From Tomocerus qinae (lineage: Eukaryota; Arthropoda; Collembola; Entomobryomorpha; Tomoceridae), in assembly GCA_020055645.1 (NCBI GenBank), contig CM034548.1, forward strand, positions 51,451,411 through 51,515,410: 64,000 nt of DNA, read 5' to 3'. A program made the position numbers and the translations under genes. Of this stretch, positions 1 to 11,132 are shown one piece after another. The notes beneath the pieces were generated by a model, which saw only the letters and a program-made list of their open reading frames with translations, had not been told where the DNA came from and searched no databases. Positions within the stretch are counted from its first letter, which is position 1. Each line of letters starts with the position of its first letter.

Positions 1-391
1 ATATATGCCATCTTTAATGGTCATGGGCATGTCCAATATTTGAACAGATTGTTAGTACATATATAAAATTTTTATCTTTAAAATTTGGTTGAATTTGGTT
101 CGCTCGCTTTTTGAATTATCTGCACAAAAGTGCAAAACTGTGATTTTGCTTTTACGTCTATTTATATGAAATTACATATGCCACCCTTTATGGTCATGGG
201 CATGTCCAATATTTTTATAGATTGTTAGCATATATATTAAGTATTTATCTTTAAAATTTGGTTGAATTTGGTTCCCTCGCTTTTGAATTATCGGCACAAA
301 AGTGCAAATCTGTGATTTTACTTTTGCGTCTATTTATATGAAATTACATATGCCAACTTTAATGGTCATGGGCATGTCCAACCTGAGCCTG
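1..391. repeat. ~173-bp tandem repeat, end of an array entering from the left
   Basis: Two full units and a partial third start at about 3, 176 and 348 (spacings 173 and 172), each opening ATATGCCA and containing GGTCATGGGCATGTCCAA. Later in each unit come TTTAAAATTTGGTTGAATTT and GCACAAAAGTGCAAA. The units differ by scattered substitutions and small indels, so they are not fresh copies. The repeat stops at about 391 and is unrelated in sequence and length to the satellites that follow. It is probably the edge of a separate minor satellite; whether the array extends to the left cannot be seen. Confidence 0.85.
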
Positions 392-435
392 AGTAACGTC
401 AAAAATATTAGGCATTTTAAATGACAAACAGATTG

Positions 436-600
436 ATATAAAACAGATCTATTATAATGTTAATAATAAGGTAATAATAATAATAATAATCTAATATGAG
501 TATTATTATTATAAAATTGATAAAACAGATCTATTATAATGTTAATAATAAGGTAATAATAATAATAATAATCTAATAAGAGTATTAGTAATTATAAAAT
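436..600. repeat. 82-bp tandem duplication
   Basis: The phrase AAAACAGATCTATTATAATG occurs at about 440 and again at about 522, an offset of 82. Each is followed by GTTAATAATAAGG, a (TAA)n run and ATAAAATTG. The copies differ mainly near their ends. The internal trinucleotide run suggests replication slippage. Confidence 0.85.
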
Positions 601-669
601 TGAATTGTTTCGTAAAGACAAATAGATTGGAATTGAACAATCAGCAGAAAATATAAGAAATATCAACCA

Positions 670-757
670 CATATGGAAAACTATTATAATGGCACCATGT
701 TCTACCCATGGCGGCTTATTTCAAAAAAATTTTCCATATGTTGAACATGGTGCCATT
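670..757. other. Two interlocked inverted repeats
   Basis: CATATGGAAAA (670-680) is the reverse complement of TTTTCCATATG (730-740). AATGGCACCATGTTC (688-702) is the reverse complement of GAACATGGTGCCATT (743-757). The order is arm 1, arm 2, arm 1', arm 2', so the two stems cross instead of nesting and cannot form one simple hairpin. All four arms match perfectly. Function is unknown; a rearranged remnant of a foldback element is possible. Confidence 0.75.
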
Positions 758-859
758 AAAAGAGTTTTCTATAGGTATCCAATCATCAGTATTCTTTTCC
801 CAAACATGTGCACACGGTCCCTTTTACTCAGGCGAGCTTCTGTTACGGCTTGCTGTAGG

Positions 860-3092
860 TTTTTAAATTTCTACGAGCCATAAAGCTTAAAAAACAATTT
901 TCAAGAATTGAAATTCATAATTTAATACTTGTACGGGGCAAAAAGCTTAAAAAATAATTTTAATGAGTTAAAATTTATGATTTAATACTTGTAAGAGCCA
1001 ATAAGGATGAAAAATAATTTTCAAGAGTTGAATTTTATGATTAAATACTTATACGAGCAAAAAAGCCTAAAAATAACATTCAAAAGTTTTAATTATTTTT
1101 TAAACTTGTACGAGCCAAAAAGCTTAAAAATAACATTCAACAGTTTTAATTGATCATTTTTTTAACTTGTACGAGCCAAAAAGCTTAAAAAACAATTTTC
1201 AAGAATTGAAATTCATGATTTAATACTTGTACGAGCCAAAAAGCTTAAAAATAACATTCAACAGTGTTAATTATTTTTTAAACTTGTACGAAGCAAAAAG
1301 CTTAAAAAATAATTTTCAAGAATTGAAATTTATGATTTAATACTTGTACGAGCCAAAAAGCTTAAAAATAACATTCAACAGTTTTATTTGATCATTTTTT
1401 AAACATGTACGAGTCAAAAAGCTTAAAAACAATTTTTTTTAAGAATTGAAATTCATGATTTAATACTTGTACGAGCCAAAAAGCTTAAAAATAACATTCA
1501 ACAGTTTTAATTATTTTTTAAACTTGTACGAGGCAAAAAGCTTAAAAAATAATTTTCAAGAATTGAAATTTATGATTTAATACTTGTACGAGCCAAAAAG
1601 CTTAAAAATAACATTCAACAGTATTAATTGATCATTTTTTTAACTTGTACGAGCCAAAAAGCTCAAAAATAACATTCAACAGTATTAATTGATCATTTCT
1701 TTAACTTGTACGAGCCAAAAAGCTCAAAAATAACATTCAACAGTTTTAATTGATCATTTTTTAAACTTGTAAGAGGCAAAAAGCTTAAAAAATATATTTC
1801 AAGAATTGAAATTTCTGATCCAATACTTGTACGAGCCAAAAAGCTTAAAAATAACATTCAACATTTTTAATTATTTTTTAAACTTGTACGAGGCGAAAAG
1901 CCAAAAAAATAATTTTCAAGAATTGAAATTTATGATTTAATACATTTAGGAGCCAAAAAGCTTAAAAATAACATTCAACAGTTTTAATTGATCATTTTTT
2001 AAACTTGTACGAGCCAAAAAGCTTAAAAATAACATTCAACAGCTTTAATTGATCATTTTTTAAACTTGTACGAGGCAAAAAGCTTAAAAAATATATTTCA
2101 AGAATTGAAATTTCTGATCCAATACTTGTACGAGCCAAAAAGCTTTAAAATAACATTCAACAGTTTTAATTGTTCATTTTTTAAACTTGTACGAGCCAAA
2201 AAGCATAAAAATAACATTCAACAGTTTTAATTGATCATTTTTTAAACTTGTACGAGCCAAAAAGCTTAAAAAAACATTTTCAAGAATTGAAATTCATGAT
2301 TTAATACTTGTACGAGCCAAAAAGCTTAAAAATAACATTCAACAGTTTTAATTAATTTCTAAACTTGTACGAGGCAAAATGGATGAAAAATAATTTTCAA
2401 GAGTTGAATTTTATGATTAAATACTTATACGAGCAAAAAAGCCTAAAAATAACATTCAAAAGTTTTAATTATTTTTTAAACTTGTACGAGCCAAAAAGCT
2501 TAAAAATAACATTCAACAGTTTTAATTGATCTTTTTTTTAACTTGTACGAGCCAAAAAGCTTAAAAAACAATTTTCAAGAATTGAAATTCATGATTTAAT
2601 ACTTGTACGAGCCAAAAAGCTTAAAAATAACATTCAACAGTTTTAATTATTTTTTAAACTTGTACGAGGCAAAAAGTTAAAAAAATAATTTTCAAGAATT
2701 GAAATCTATGATTTAATACTTGTACGAACTGAAAAGCCTAAAAATAACATTCAACAGTTTTAATTGATCATTTTTTAAACTTGAACGAGCCAAAAAGCTT
2801 AAAAATAACATTCAACAGTTTTAATTGATCATTTTTTAAACATGTACGAGTCACAAAGCTTAAAAACAATTTTTTTTAAGAATTGAAATTCATGATTTAA
2901 TACTTGTACGAGCCAAAAAGCTTAAAAATAACATTCAACAGTTTTAATTATTTTTTAAACTTGTACGAGGCCAAAAGCTTAAAAAATTATTTTCAAGAAT
3001 TGAAATTTATGATTTAATACTTGTACGAGCCAAAAAGCTTAAAAATAACATTCAACAGTATTAATTGATCATTTTTTTAACTTGTACGAGCC
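860..3092. repeat. Satellite A, left edge block
   Basis: Tandem AT-rich subunits of several kinds, each opening with the core CTTGTACGAG and then SCAAAAAGCTTAAAAA. Subunit a (57 bp) continues TAACATTCAACAG and TTTTAATTATTTTTTAAA. Subunit a' (61 bp) has TTGATCA in its tail. Subunit b (60 bp) continues AATTTTCAAGAATTGAAATT and TATGATTTAATA. Subunit c (60 bp) opens CTTGTAAGAG and carries GGATGAAAAA. Subunit d (57 bp) opens CTTATACGAG and carries AGCCTAAAAA. Monomers at the outer edge are more degenerate (for example TACGGGGC near 933), as expected at an array margin. The block ends abruptly with CTTGTACGAGCC at 3092, where the LINE fragment begins. Confidence 0.95.
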
Positions 3093-3647
3093 GCATCCGT
3101 TACCCTTCAATGGGTTCCCAGTCATACTGGGATCATAGGAAACGAAGAGGCGGATTCTCTAGCGAAAGAGTCCACAAAAATGGAAGTGTTTGGTCCTGAA
3201 CCAATATTGCCTTTTTCAGCACAATGTGCAAAAACTGTCATCTCAAAATATTTCAACAAATTGAATATTCAAAATTGGAAAAAACGTACGGACTGTAAAA
3301 ATACAAAACTATTCTTGCCTTCACCTTCACACATCAAAAGCATATATTTCACAAGTTTGAGTAGAAGAACGCTCAGGGTCTTCACTCATTTAATTACTGG
3401 TTTCTCCTCCTTGGCCAAGCATCAGAATCTATTGGGGAATCATTCGTCTCCGCTCTGCCCATTGTGTGCAATAAGCGTCGAGACGTCGGTCCACCATGTG
3501 GCTGAATGCCCAGCTTTGAGCGAGTTGAGATTCAAGCACCTGAGTAAGTTTCTCGTTCACGTGGATGAGTTACCGGGGTTGCCCTTGTCGTCTCTGCTTT
3601 CATTTTGTATGTCTGCAGGACGAATGAGTGGCTTCTCCGAACAGTAA
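3093..3647 (+). pseudogene. LINE ORF2 C-terminal fragment (RNase H end plus CCHC tail)
   Basis: An open frame of 184 codons enters from the satellite junction and ends at TAA 3645-3647. It has no start of its own; the first ATG is at 3180, inside the domain. Residues 4-25 carry the end of an RNase HI fold (WVPSHTGIIGNEEAD, the usual HxGxxGNExAD signature). Residues ~95-113 resemble the conserved R-x-LTGH-like block that follows RNase H in these elements (here FTHLITGFSSLAKHQ). Residues 122-139 form a C-x2-C-x8-H-x4-C putative zinc-binding motif. In a complete element this would be the end of the replication protein, which degrades RNA in the RNA-DNA hybrid. The frame is uninterrupted over what remains, but without polymerase and endonuclease it cannot be functional. 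Confidence 0.8.
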
Positions 3648-3740
3648 AGCTGTTCAGGGAGCAACTGCAAGTAAGTCCTCACGGCTTGAGCGGTAGTGTG
3701 TCTTTGCTACTCAATAGTATTGTACACACTCTCCCACTAA
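3093..3740 (+). mobile_element. 5'-truncated non-LTR retrotransposon (LINE), 3' end only
   Basis: This is the only non-satellite, moderately GC-rich stretch in the left third of the window. It encodes the last part of an RNase H domain and a cysteine-histidine tail typical of insect I/R1/LOA-type LINE ORF2 proteins, then about 93 bp of 3' flank and a (CA)8 run. Everything upstream (endonuclease, reverse transcriptase and most of RNase H) is missing, as usual for 5'-truncated LINE copies. The left boundary falls exactly after a satellite A core (CTTGTACGAGCC); to the right lies satellite B, not A. I see no target-site duplication. The clade call is an inference from the protein tail. Confidence 0.8.
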
Positions 3741-3756
3741 CACACACACACACACA
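3741..3756. repeat. (CA)8 microsatellite
   Basis: Eight CA units lie between the LINE 3' flank and the first satellite B monomer. The run may be the LINE's own simple-repeat tail or an independent microsatellite at the junction. Confidence 0.9.
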
Positions 3757-5303
3757 GTCTTCATTAATGTTATATTACTAATGTTTTTGGTCTCCTCGTA
3801 AAAGCTCAAAAAAATGATTTTTTCCAAGTGTCTTGTCTTCATTAATGTTGCATTACTAATGTTTTTGGTCTCCTCGTACAAGCTTAAAAAATTGATTTTT
3901 ATCAAATGTTTTTCTAAATAGACGTTATATTACTAAGGTTTTTAGTCTCCTCGTACAAGCTCAAATATTGATTTTTTTCAAGTGTTTTTTTAAATAAACG
4001 TTATATTACTAAGGTTTTTGGTCTCCTCGTACAAGCTTAAAAAATTGATTTTTATCAAGTGTCTCTCTAAATAAACGTTATATTACTGAGGTTTTTAGTC
4101 TCCTCGTACAAGCTTAAAAAATTGATTTTTTTCAAGTGTTTCTTTAAATAAACGTTATATTACTAAGGTTATTGGTCTCCTCGTACAAGTTAAAAAAAAT
4201 GATTTTTTCCAAGTGTCTCTGTAAATAAACGTTATATTACTAAGGTTTTTGGTCTCCTCGTACAAGCTTAAAAAATTGGTTTTTTTAAGTGTTTTTTTAA
4301 ATAAACGTTATATTACTAAGGTTTTTGGTCTCCTCGTACAAGTTAAAAAAATGATTTTTTCCAAGTGACTATTCTTCATTAATGTTATATTACTAATGTT
4401 TTTGGTCTCCTCGTACAAGCTCAAAAAAATGATTTTTATCAAGTGTTTCTCTAAATAAACGTTATATTACTAAGGTTTTTGGTCTCCTCGTACAAGCTCA
4501 AAAAAATGATTTTTTCAAAGTGTCTAGTCTTCATTAATGTTATATTACTAATATTTTTGGTCTCCTCGTAAAAGCTCAAAAAAATGATTTTTTCCAAGTG
4601 TCTAGTCTTCATTAATGTTATATTACTAATGTTTTTGGTCTCCTCGTACAAGCTCAAAAAAATGATTTTTTTCAAGTGTTTCTCTAAATAAACGTTATAT
4701 TACTAAGGCTTTTGGTCTCCTCGTACAAGCTTAAAAAAATGATTTTATTTTCAAGTGTCTAGTCTTTATTAATGTTATACTACTAAGGTTTTTGGGCTCC
4801 TCGTACAAGCTCAAAAAATGATTTTTTTCAAGTGTTTCTCTAAATAAACGTTATATTACTAAGGTTTTTGGTCTCCTCGTACAAGCTCAAAAAAATGATT
4901 TTATTCAAGTGGTTCTATAAATAGACGTTATATTACTAAGGTTTTTGGTCCCCTCGTACAAGCTCAAAAAAATGATTTTTTTCAAGTGGTTCTCTAAATA
5001 GACGTTATATTACTAAGGTTTTTGGTCTCCTCGTACAAGCTCAAATATTGATTTTTTTCAAGTGTTTTTTTTTAAATAAACGTTATATTACTAAGGTTTT
5101 TAGTCTCCTCGTACAAGCTCAAAAAATTGATTTTTTCCAAGTGTCTAGTCTTCATTAATGGTATATTAATAATGTTTTTGGTCTCCTCGTACAAGCTCAA
5201 AAAACTGATTTTTTTCAAGTGTTTCTCCAAATAAACGTTATATTACTAAGGTTTTTGGTCTCCTCGTGCAAGCTTAAAAAATTGATTTTTTTAAGTGTTT
5301 CTT
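3757..5303. repeat. Satellite B block 1 (~77-bp monomer)
   Basis: Monomers of 77-78 bp (for example successive GTCTCCTCGT at 4021, 4098 and 4175) open CTCGTACAAGCTYAAAAAA, then ATTGATTTTT and TCAAGTG. Two variants mix. B1 has CTAGTCTTCATTAATG and ends TACTAATGTTTTTGGTCTC. B2 has CTCTAAATAAACGTTATATT and ends TACTAAGGTTTTTGGTCTC. The B core is the exact reverse complement of the satellite A core, yet the following AAGCTTAAAAAAT...ATTTT...CAAG matches A subunit b in the same direction. The block ends at the junction TTCTTAAAAAGCTTAAAAAT. Confidence 0.93.
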
Positions 5304-5980
5304 AAAAAGCTTAAAAATAACATTCAACAGTTTTAATTATTTTTTAACCTCGTACGAGGCAAAATCTTAAAAAATAATTTTCAAGAATTGAATTTTATGA
5401 TTAAATACTTATACGAGCAAAAAAGCCTAAAAATAACATTCAACAGTTTTAATTATTTTTTAACCTTGTACGAGCCAAAAAGCTTAAAAAACAATTTTCA
5501 AGAATTGAAATTCATGATTTAATACTTGTACGAGCCAAAAAGCTTAAAAATAACATTCAACAGTTTTAATTATTTTTTAAACTTGTACGAGGCAAAAAGG
5601 ATGAAAAATAATTTTCAAGAGTTGAATTTTATGATTAAATACTTGTACGAGCCAAAAAGCCTAAAAATAACATTCAAAAGTTTTAATTATTTTTTAAACT
5701 TTTACGAGCCAAAAAGCTTAAAAAACAATTTTCAAGAATTGAAATTCATGATTTATTACTTGTACGAGCAAAAAAGCCTAAAAATAACATTCAACAATTT
5801 TAATTATTTTTTAAACTTGTACGAGGCAAAAAGCTTAAAAAATAATTTTCAAGAATTGAAATTTATGATTTAATATTTGTACGAACTAAAAAGCTTAAAA
5901 ATAACATTCAACAGTTTTAATTGATCATTTTTTAAATTTGTACGAGCCAAACAGCTTAAAAAATTCATGATTTAATACTT
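5304..5980. repeat. Satellite A segment of compound A+B cassette, copy 1
   Basis: A ~0.68-kb run of A subunits that recurs nearly unchanged at 8638, 11133, 13164 and (start only) 14422. It holds one read-through stretch at 5526-5873 where 57- and 60-bp subunits keep a frame open for 115 codons; this is a by-product of subunit length, not a gene. It ends with the hybrid core CTTGTACAAG at 5978-5987. Confidence 0.9.
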
Positions 5981-8637
5981 GTACAAGCCAAAAAAATGAT
6001 TTTTTTCAAGTGTCTAGTCTTCATTAATGTTATATTACTAAGGTTTTTGGTCTCCTCGTAGAAGCTCAAACAAATGATTTTTTCCAAGTGTCTAGTCTTC
6101 ATTAATGTTATATTACTAATGTTTTTGGTCTTCTCGTAAAAACTCAAAAATGATTTTTTCCAAGTGTCTTGTCTTCATTAATGTTGCATTACTAATGTTT
6201 TTGGTCTCCTCGTACAAGCTTAAAAAATTGATTTTTATCAAATGTTTTTCTAAATAAACGTTATATTACTAAGGTTTTTAGTCTCCTCGTACAAGCTCAC
6301 ATATTGATTTTTTTCAAGTGTTTTTTTAAATAAACGTTATATTACTAAGGTTTTTGGTCTCCTCGTACAAGCTTAAAAAATTGATTTTTATCAAGTGTCT
6401 CTCTAAATAAGCGTTATATTACTGAGGTTTTTAGTCTCCTCGTACAAGCTTAAAAAATTGATTTTTTTCAAGTGTTTCTTTAAATAAACGTTATATTACT
6501 AAGGTTTTTGGTCTCCTCGTACAAGCTTAAAAAATTGGTTTTTTTAAGTGTTTTTTTAAATAAACGTTATATTACTAAGGTTATTGGTCTCCTCGTACAA
6601 GTTAAAAAAAATGATTTTTTCCAAGTGTCTCTTTAAATAAACGTTATATTACTAAGGTTTTTGGTCTCCTCGTACAAGCTCAAAAAAATGATTTTTATCA
6701 AGTGTTTCTCTAAATAAACGTTAGATTACTAAGGTTTTTGGTCTCCTCGTACAAGCTCAAAAAAATGATTTTTTCCAAGTGTCTAGTCTTCATTAATGTT
6801 ATATTACTAATGTTTTTGGTCTCCTCGTACAAGCTCAAAAAAATGATTTTTATCAAGTGTTTCTCTAAATAAACGTTATATTACTAAGGTTTTTGGTCTC
6901 CTCGTACAAGCTCAAAAAAATGTTTTTTTCAAGTGTCTAGTCTTCATTAATGTTATATTACTAAGGTTTTTCGTCTCCTCGTACAAGCTCAAAAAAATGA
7001 TTTTTTTCAAGTGTTTCTTTAAATAAACGTTATATTACTAAGGCTTTTGGTCTCCTCGTACAAGCTTACAAAAAATGATTTTATTTTCAAGTGTCTAGTC
7101 TTTATTAATGTTATACTACTAAGGTTTTTGGGCTCCTCGTACAAGCTCAAAAAATGATTTATTTCAAGTGTTTCTCTAAATAAACGTTATATTACTAAGG
7201 TTTTTGGTCTCCTCGTACAAGCTTAAAAAATTGATTTTTATCAAATGTTTTTCTAAATAGACGTTATATTACTAAGGTTTTTAGTCTCCTCGTACAAGCT
7301 CAAATATTGATTTTTTTCAAGTGTTTTTTTAAATAAACGTTATATTACTAAGGTTTTTGGTCTCCTCGTACAAGCTTAAAAAATTGATTTTTATCAAGTG
7401 TCTCTCTAAATAAACGTTATATTACTGAGGTTTTTAGTCTCCTCGTACAAGCTTAAAAAATTGATTTTTTTCAAGTGTTTCTTTAAATAAACGTTATATT
7501 ACTAAGGTTTTTGGTCTCCTCGTACAAGATCAAAAAATGATTTTTTTCAAGTGTTTCACTAAATAAGCGTTATATTACTAAGGTTTTTGGTCTCCTCGTA
7601 CAAGCTTAAAAAATTGGTTTTTTTAAGTGTTTTTTTAAATAAACGTTATATTACTAAGGTTTTTGGTCTCCTCGTACAAGTTAAAAAAATGATTTTTTCC
7701 AAGTGACTATTCTTCATTAATGTTATATTACTAATGTTTTTGGTCTCCTCGTACAAGCTCAAAAAAATGATTTTTATCAAGTGTTTCTCTAAATAAACGT
7801 TATATTACTAAGGTTTTTGGTCTCCTCGTACAAGCTCAAAAAAATGATTTTTTTCAAGTGTCTAGTCTTCATTAATGTTATATTACTAATATTTTTGGTC
7901 TCCTCGTAAAAGCTCAAAAAAATGATTTTTTTCAAGTGTCTAGTCTTCATTAATGTTATATTACTAAGGTTTTTGGTCTCCTCGTACAAGCTCAAAAAAA
8001 TGATTTTTTTCAAGTGGTTCTCTAAATAAACGTTATATTACTAAGGTTTTTGGTCTCCTCGTACAAGCTCAAAAAAATGATTTTTTTCAAGTGTCTAGTC
8101 TTTATTAATGTTATATTACTAAGGTTTTTGGGCTCCTCGTACAAGCTCAAAAAATGATTTTTTTCAAGTGTTTCTCTAAATAAACGTTATATTACTAAGG
8201 TTTTTGGTCTCCTCGTACAAGCTCAAAAAAATGATTTTATTCAAGTGGTTCTATAAATAGACGTTATATTACTAAGGTTTTTGGTCCCCTCGTACAAGCT
8301 CAAAAAAATGATTTTTTTCAAGTGGTTCTCTAAATAGACGTTATATTACTAAGGTTTTTGGTCTCCTCGTACAAGCTCAAAAAAATGATTTTTTTCAAGT
8401 GTTTTTTTAAATAAACGTTATATTACTAAGGTTTTTGGTCTCCTCGTACAAGCTCAAAAAATTGATTTTTTCCAAGTGTCTAGTCTTCATTAATGGTATA
8501 TTAATAATGTTTTTGGTCTCCTCGTACAAGCTCAAAAAACTGATTTTTTTCAAGTGTTTCTCCAAATAAACGTTATATTACTAAGGTTTTTGGTCTCCTC
8601 GTGCAAGCTTAAAAAATTGATTTTTTTAAGTGTTTCT
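5981..8637. repeat. Satellite B segment, cassette copy 1
   Basis: The longest B run in the window (~2.66 kb), with B1 and B2 monomers mixed. Much of it matches the runs at 3757-5303 and 9321-11132 monomer by monomer, including private variants such as GGGCTCCTCGTACAAG, so whole multi-monomer blocks have been copied. It ends at the same TTCTTAAAAAGCTTAAAAAT junction as the preceding B block. Confidence 0.9.
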
Positions 8638-9320
8638 TAAAAAGCTTAAAAATAACATTCAACAGTTTTAATTATTTTTTAACCTCGTACGAGGCAAAAT
8701 CTTAAAAAATAATTTTCAAGAATTGAATTTTATGATTAAATACTTATACGAGCAAAAAAGCCTAAAAATAACATTCAACAGTTTTAATTATTTTTTAACC
8801 TTGTACGAGCCAAAAAGCTTAAAAAACAATTTTCAAGAATTGAAATTCATGATTTAATACTTGTACGAGCCAAAAAGCTTAAAAATAACATTCAACAGTT
8901 TTAATTATTTTTTAAACTTGTACGAGGCAAAAAGGATGAAAAATAATTTTCAAGAGTTGAATTTTATGATTAAATACTTGTACGAGCCAAAAAGCCTAAA
9001 AATAACATTCAAAAGTTTTAATTATTTTTTAAACTTTTACGAGCCAAAAAGCTTAAAAAACAATTTTCAAGAATTGAAATTCATGATTTATTACTTGTAC
9101 GAGCAAAAAAGCCTAAAAATAACATTCAACAGTTTTAATTGGTCATTTTTTAAACTTGTACGAGGCAAAAAGCTTAAAAAATAATTTTCAAGAATTGAAA
9201 TTTATGATTTAATATTTGTACGAACTAAAAAGCTTAAAAATAACATTCAACAGTTTTAATTGATCATTTTTTAAATTTGTACGAGCCAAACAGCTTAAAA
9301 AATTCATGATTTAATACTTG
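8638..9320. repeat. Satellite A segment, cassette copy 2
   Basis: Close copy of 5304-5980. A visible difference is one subunit near 9140 that carries TTGGTCATTTTTTAAA instead of the shorter TTATTTTTTAAA tail; copy 3 shares it, so copies 2 and 3 are sisters. It ends in CTTGTACAAG at 9317-9326. Confidence 0.9.
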
Positions 9321-11132
9321 TACAAGCCAAAAAAATGATTTTTTTCAAGTGTCTAGTCTTCATTAATGTTATATTACTAAGGTTTTTGGTCTCCTCGTAG
9401 AAGCTCAAACAAATGATTTTTTCCAAGTGTCTAGTCTTCATTAATGTTATATTACTAATGTTTTTGGTCTTCTCGTAAAAACTCAAAAAAATGATTTTTT
9501 CCAAGTGTCTTGTCTTCATTAATGTTGCATTACTAATGTTTTTGGTCTCCTCGTACAAGCTTAAAAAATTGATTTTTATCAAATGTTTTTCTAAATAAAC
9601 GTTATATTACTAAGGTTTTTAGTCTCCTCGTACAAGCTCACATATTGATTTTTTTCAAGTGTTTCTCTAAATAAACGTTATATTACTAAGGTTTTTGGTC
9701 TCCTCGTACAAGCTTAAAAAATTGATTTTTATCAAATGTTTTTCTAAATAGACGTTATATTACTAAGGTTTTTAGTCTCCTCGTACAAGCTCAAATATTG
9801 ATTTTTTTCAAGTGTTTTTTTAAATAAACGTTATATTACTAAGGTTTTTGGTCTCCTCGTACAAGCTTAAAAAATTGATTTTTATCAAGTGTCTCTCTAA
9901 ATAAACGTTATATTACTGAGGTTTTTAGTCTCCTCGTACAAGCTTAAAAAATTGATTTTTTTCAAGTGTTTCTTTAAATAAACGTTATATTACTAAGGTT
10001 ATTGGTCTCCTCGTACAAGTTAAAAAAAATGATTTTTTCCAAGTGTCTCTGTAAATAAACGTTATATTACTAAGGTTTTTGGTCTCCTCGTACAAGCTTA
10101 AAAAATTGGTTTTTTTAAGTGTTTTTTTAAATAAACGTTATATTACTAAGGTTTTTGGTCTCCTCGTACAAGTTAAAAAAATGATTTTTTCCAAGTGACT
10201 ATTCTTCATTAATGTTATATTACTAATGTTTTTGGTCTCCTCGTACAAGCTCAAAAAAATGATTTTTATCAAGTGTTTCTCTAAATAAACGTTATATTAC
10301 TAAGGTTTTTGGTCTCCTCGTACAAGCTCAAAAAAATGATTTTTTCAAAGTGTCTAGTCTTCATTAATGTTATATTACTAATATTTTTGGTCTCCTCGTA
10401 AAAGCTCAAAAAAATGATTTTTTCCAAGTGTCTAGTCTTCATTAATGTTATATTACTAATGTTTTTGGTCTCCTCGTACAAGCTCAAAAAAATGATTTTT
10501 TTCAAGTGTTTCTCTAAATAAACGTTATATTACTAAGGCTTTTGGTCTCCTCGTACAAGCTTAAAAAAATGATTTTATTTTCAAGTGTCTAGTCTTTATT
10601 AATGTTATACTACTAAGGTTTTTGGGCTCCTCGTACAAGCTCAAAAAATGATTTATTTCAAGTGTTTCTCTAAATAAACGTTATATTACTAAGGTTTTTG
10701 GTCTCCTCGTACAAGCTCAAAAAAATGATTTTATTCAAGTGGTTCTATAAATAGACGTTATATTACTAAGGTTTTTGGTCCCCTCGTACAAGCTCAAAAA
10801 AATGATTTTTTTCAAGTGGTTCTCTAAATTAACGTTATATTACTAAGGTTTTTAGTCTCCTCGTACAAGCTCAAATATTGATTTTTTTCAAGTGTTTTTT
10901 TTTTAAATAAACGTTATATTACTAAGGTTTTTAGTCTCCTCGTACAAGCTCAAAAAATTGATTTTTTCCAAGTGTCTAGTCTTCATTAATGGTATATTAA
11001 TAATGTTTTTGGTCTCCTCGTACAAGCTCAAAAAACTGATTTTTTTCAAGTGTTTCTCCAAATAAACGTTATATTACTAAGGTTTTTGGTCTCCTCGTGC
11101 AAGCTTAAAAAATTGATTTTTTTAAGTGTTTC
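9321..11132. repeat. Satellite B segment, cassette copy 2
   Basis: A B run of ~1.8 kb. From about 9720 to 10800 it closely follows the order of variants at 3880-4960, which ties it to the first B block rather than to its immediate neighbour. It ends at the recurrent B-to-A junction. Confidence 0.9.

Larger units (their letters stand above)
392..859. other. AT-rich spacer between two repeat fields
   Basis: No gene is visible. The stretch holds a short tandem duplication (436-600), TAA-rich low-complexity sequence and two interlocked inverted repeats (670-757). The last ~100 bases (about 758-859) are the least repetitive and match nothing I recognise. Just before the satellite the sequence reads TTTTTAAATTTCTACGAGCC, a degenerate form of the satellite A core region, so the array edge lies at about 860. 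Confidence 0.6.

Noticed and set aside
689-883. Open frame of 64 codons next to the satellite edge
   Set aside because: It runs from an inverted-repeat arm into the first degenerate satellite subunit and matches no family I know; no splice or promoter context supports it.
5526-5873. Open frames of 60-115 codons throughout satellites A and B (for example 4451-4675, 5526-5873, 28499-28720, 63139-63363)
   Set aside because: They are read-through of tandem subunits whose lengths are multiples of three. They recur wherever the same subunit order recurs, lack any non-repetitive part and have no gene context.
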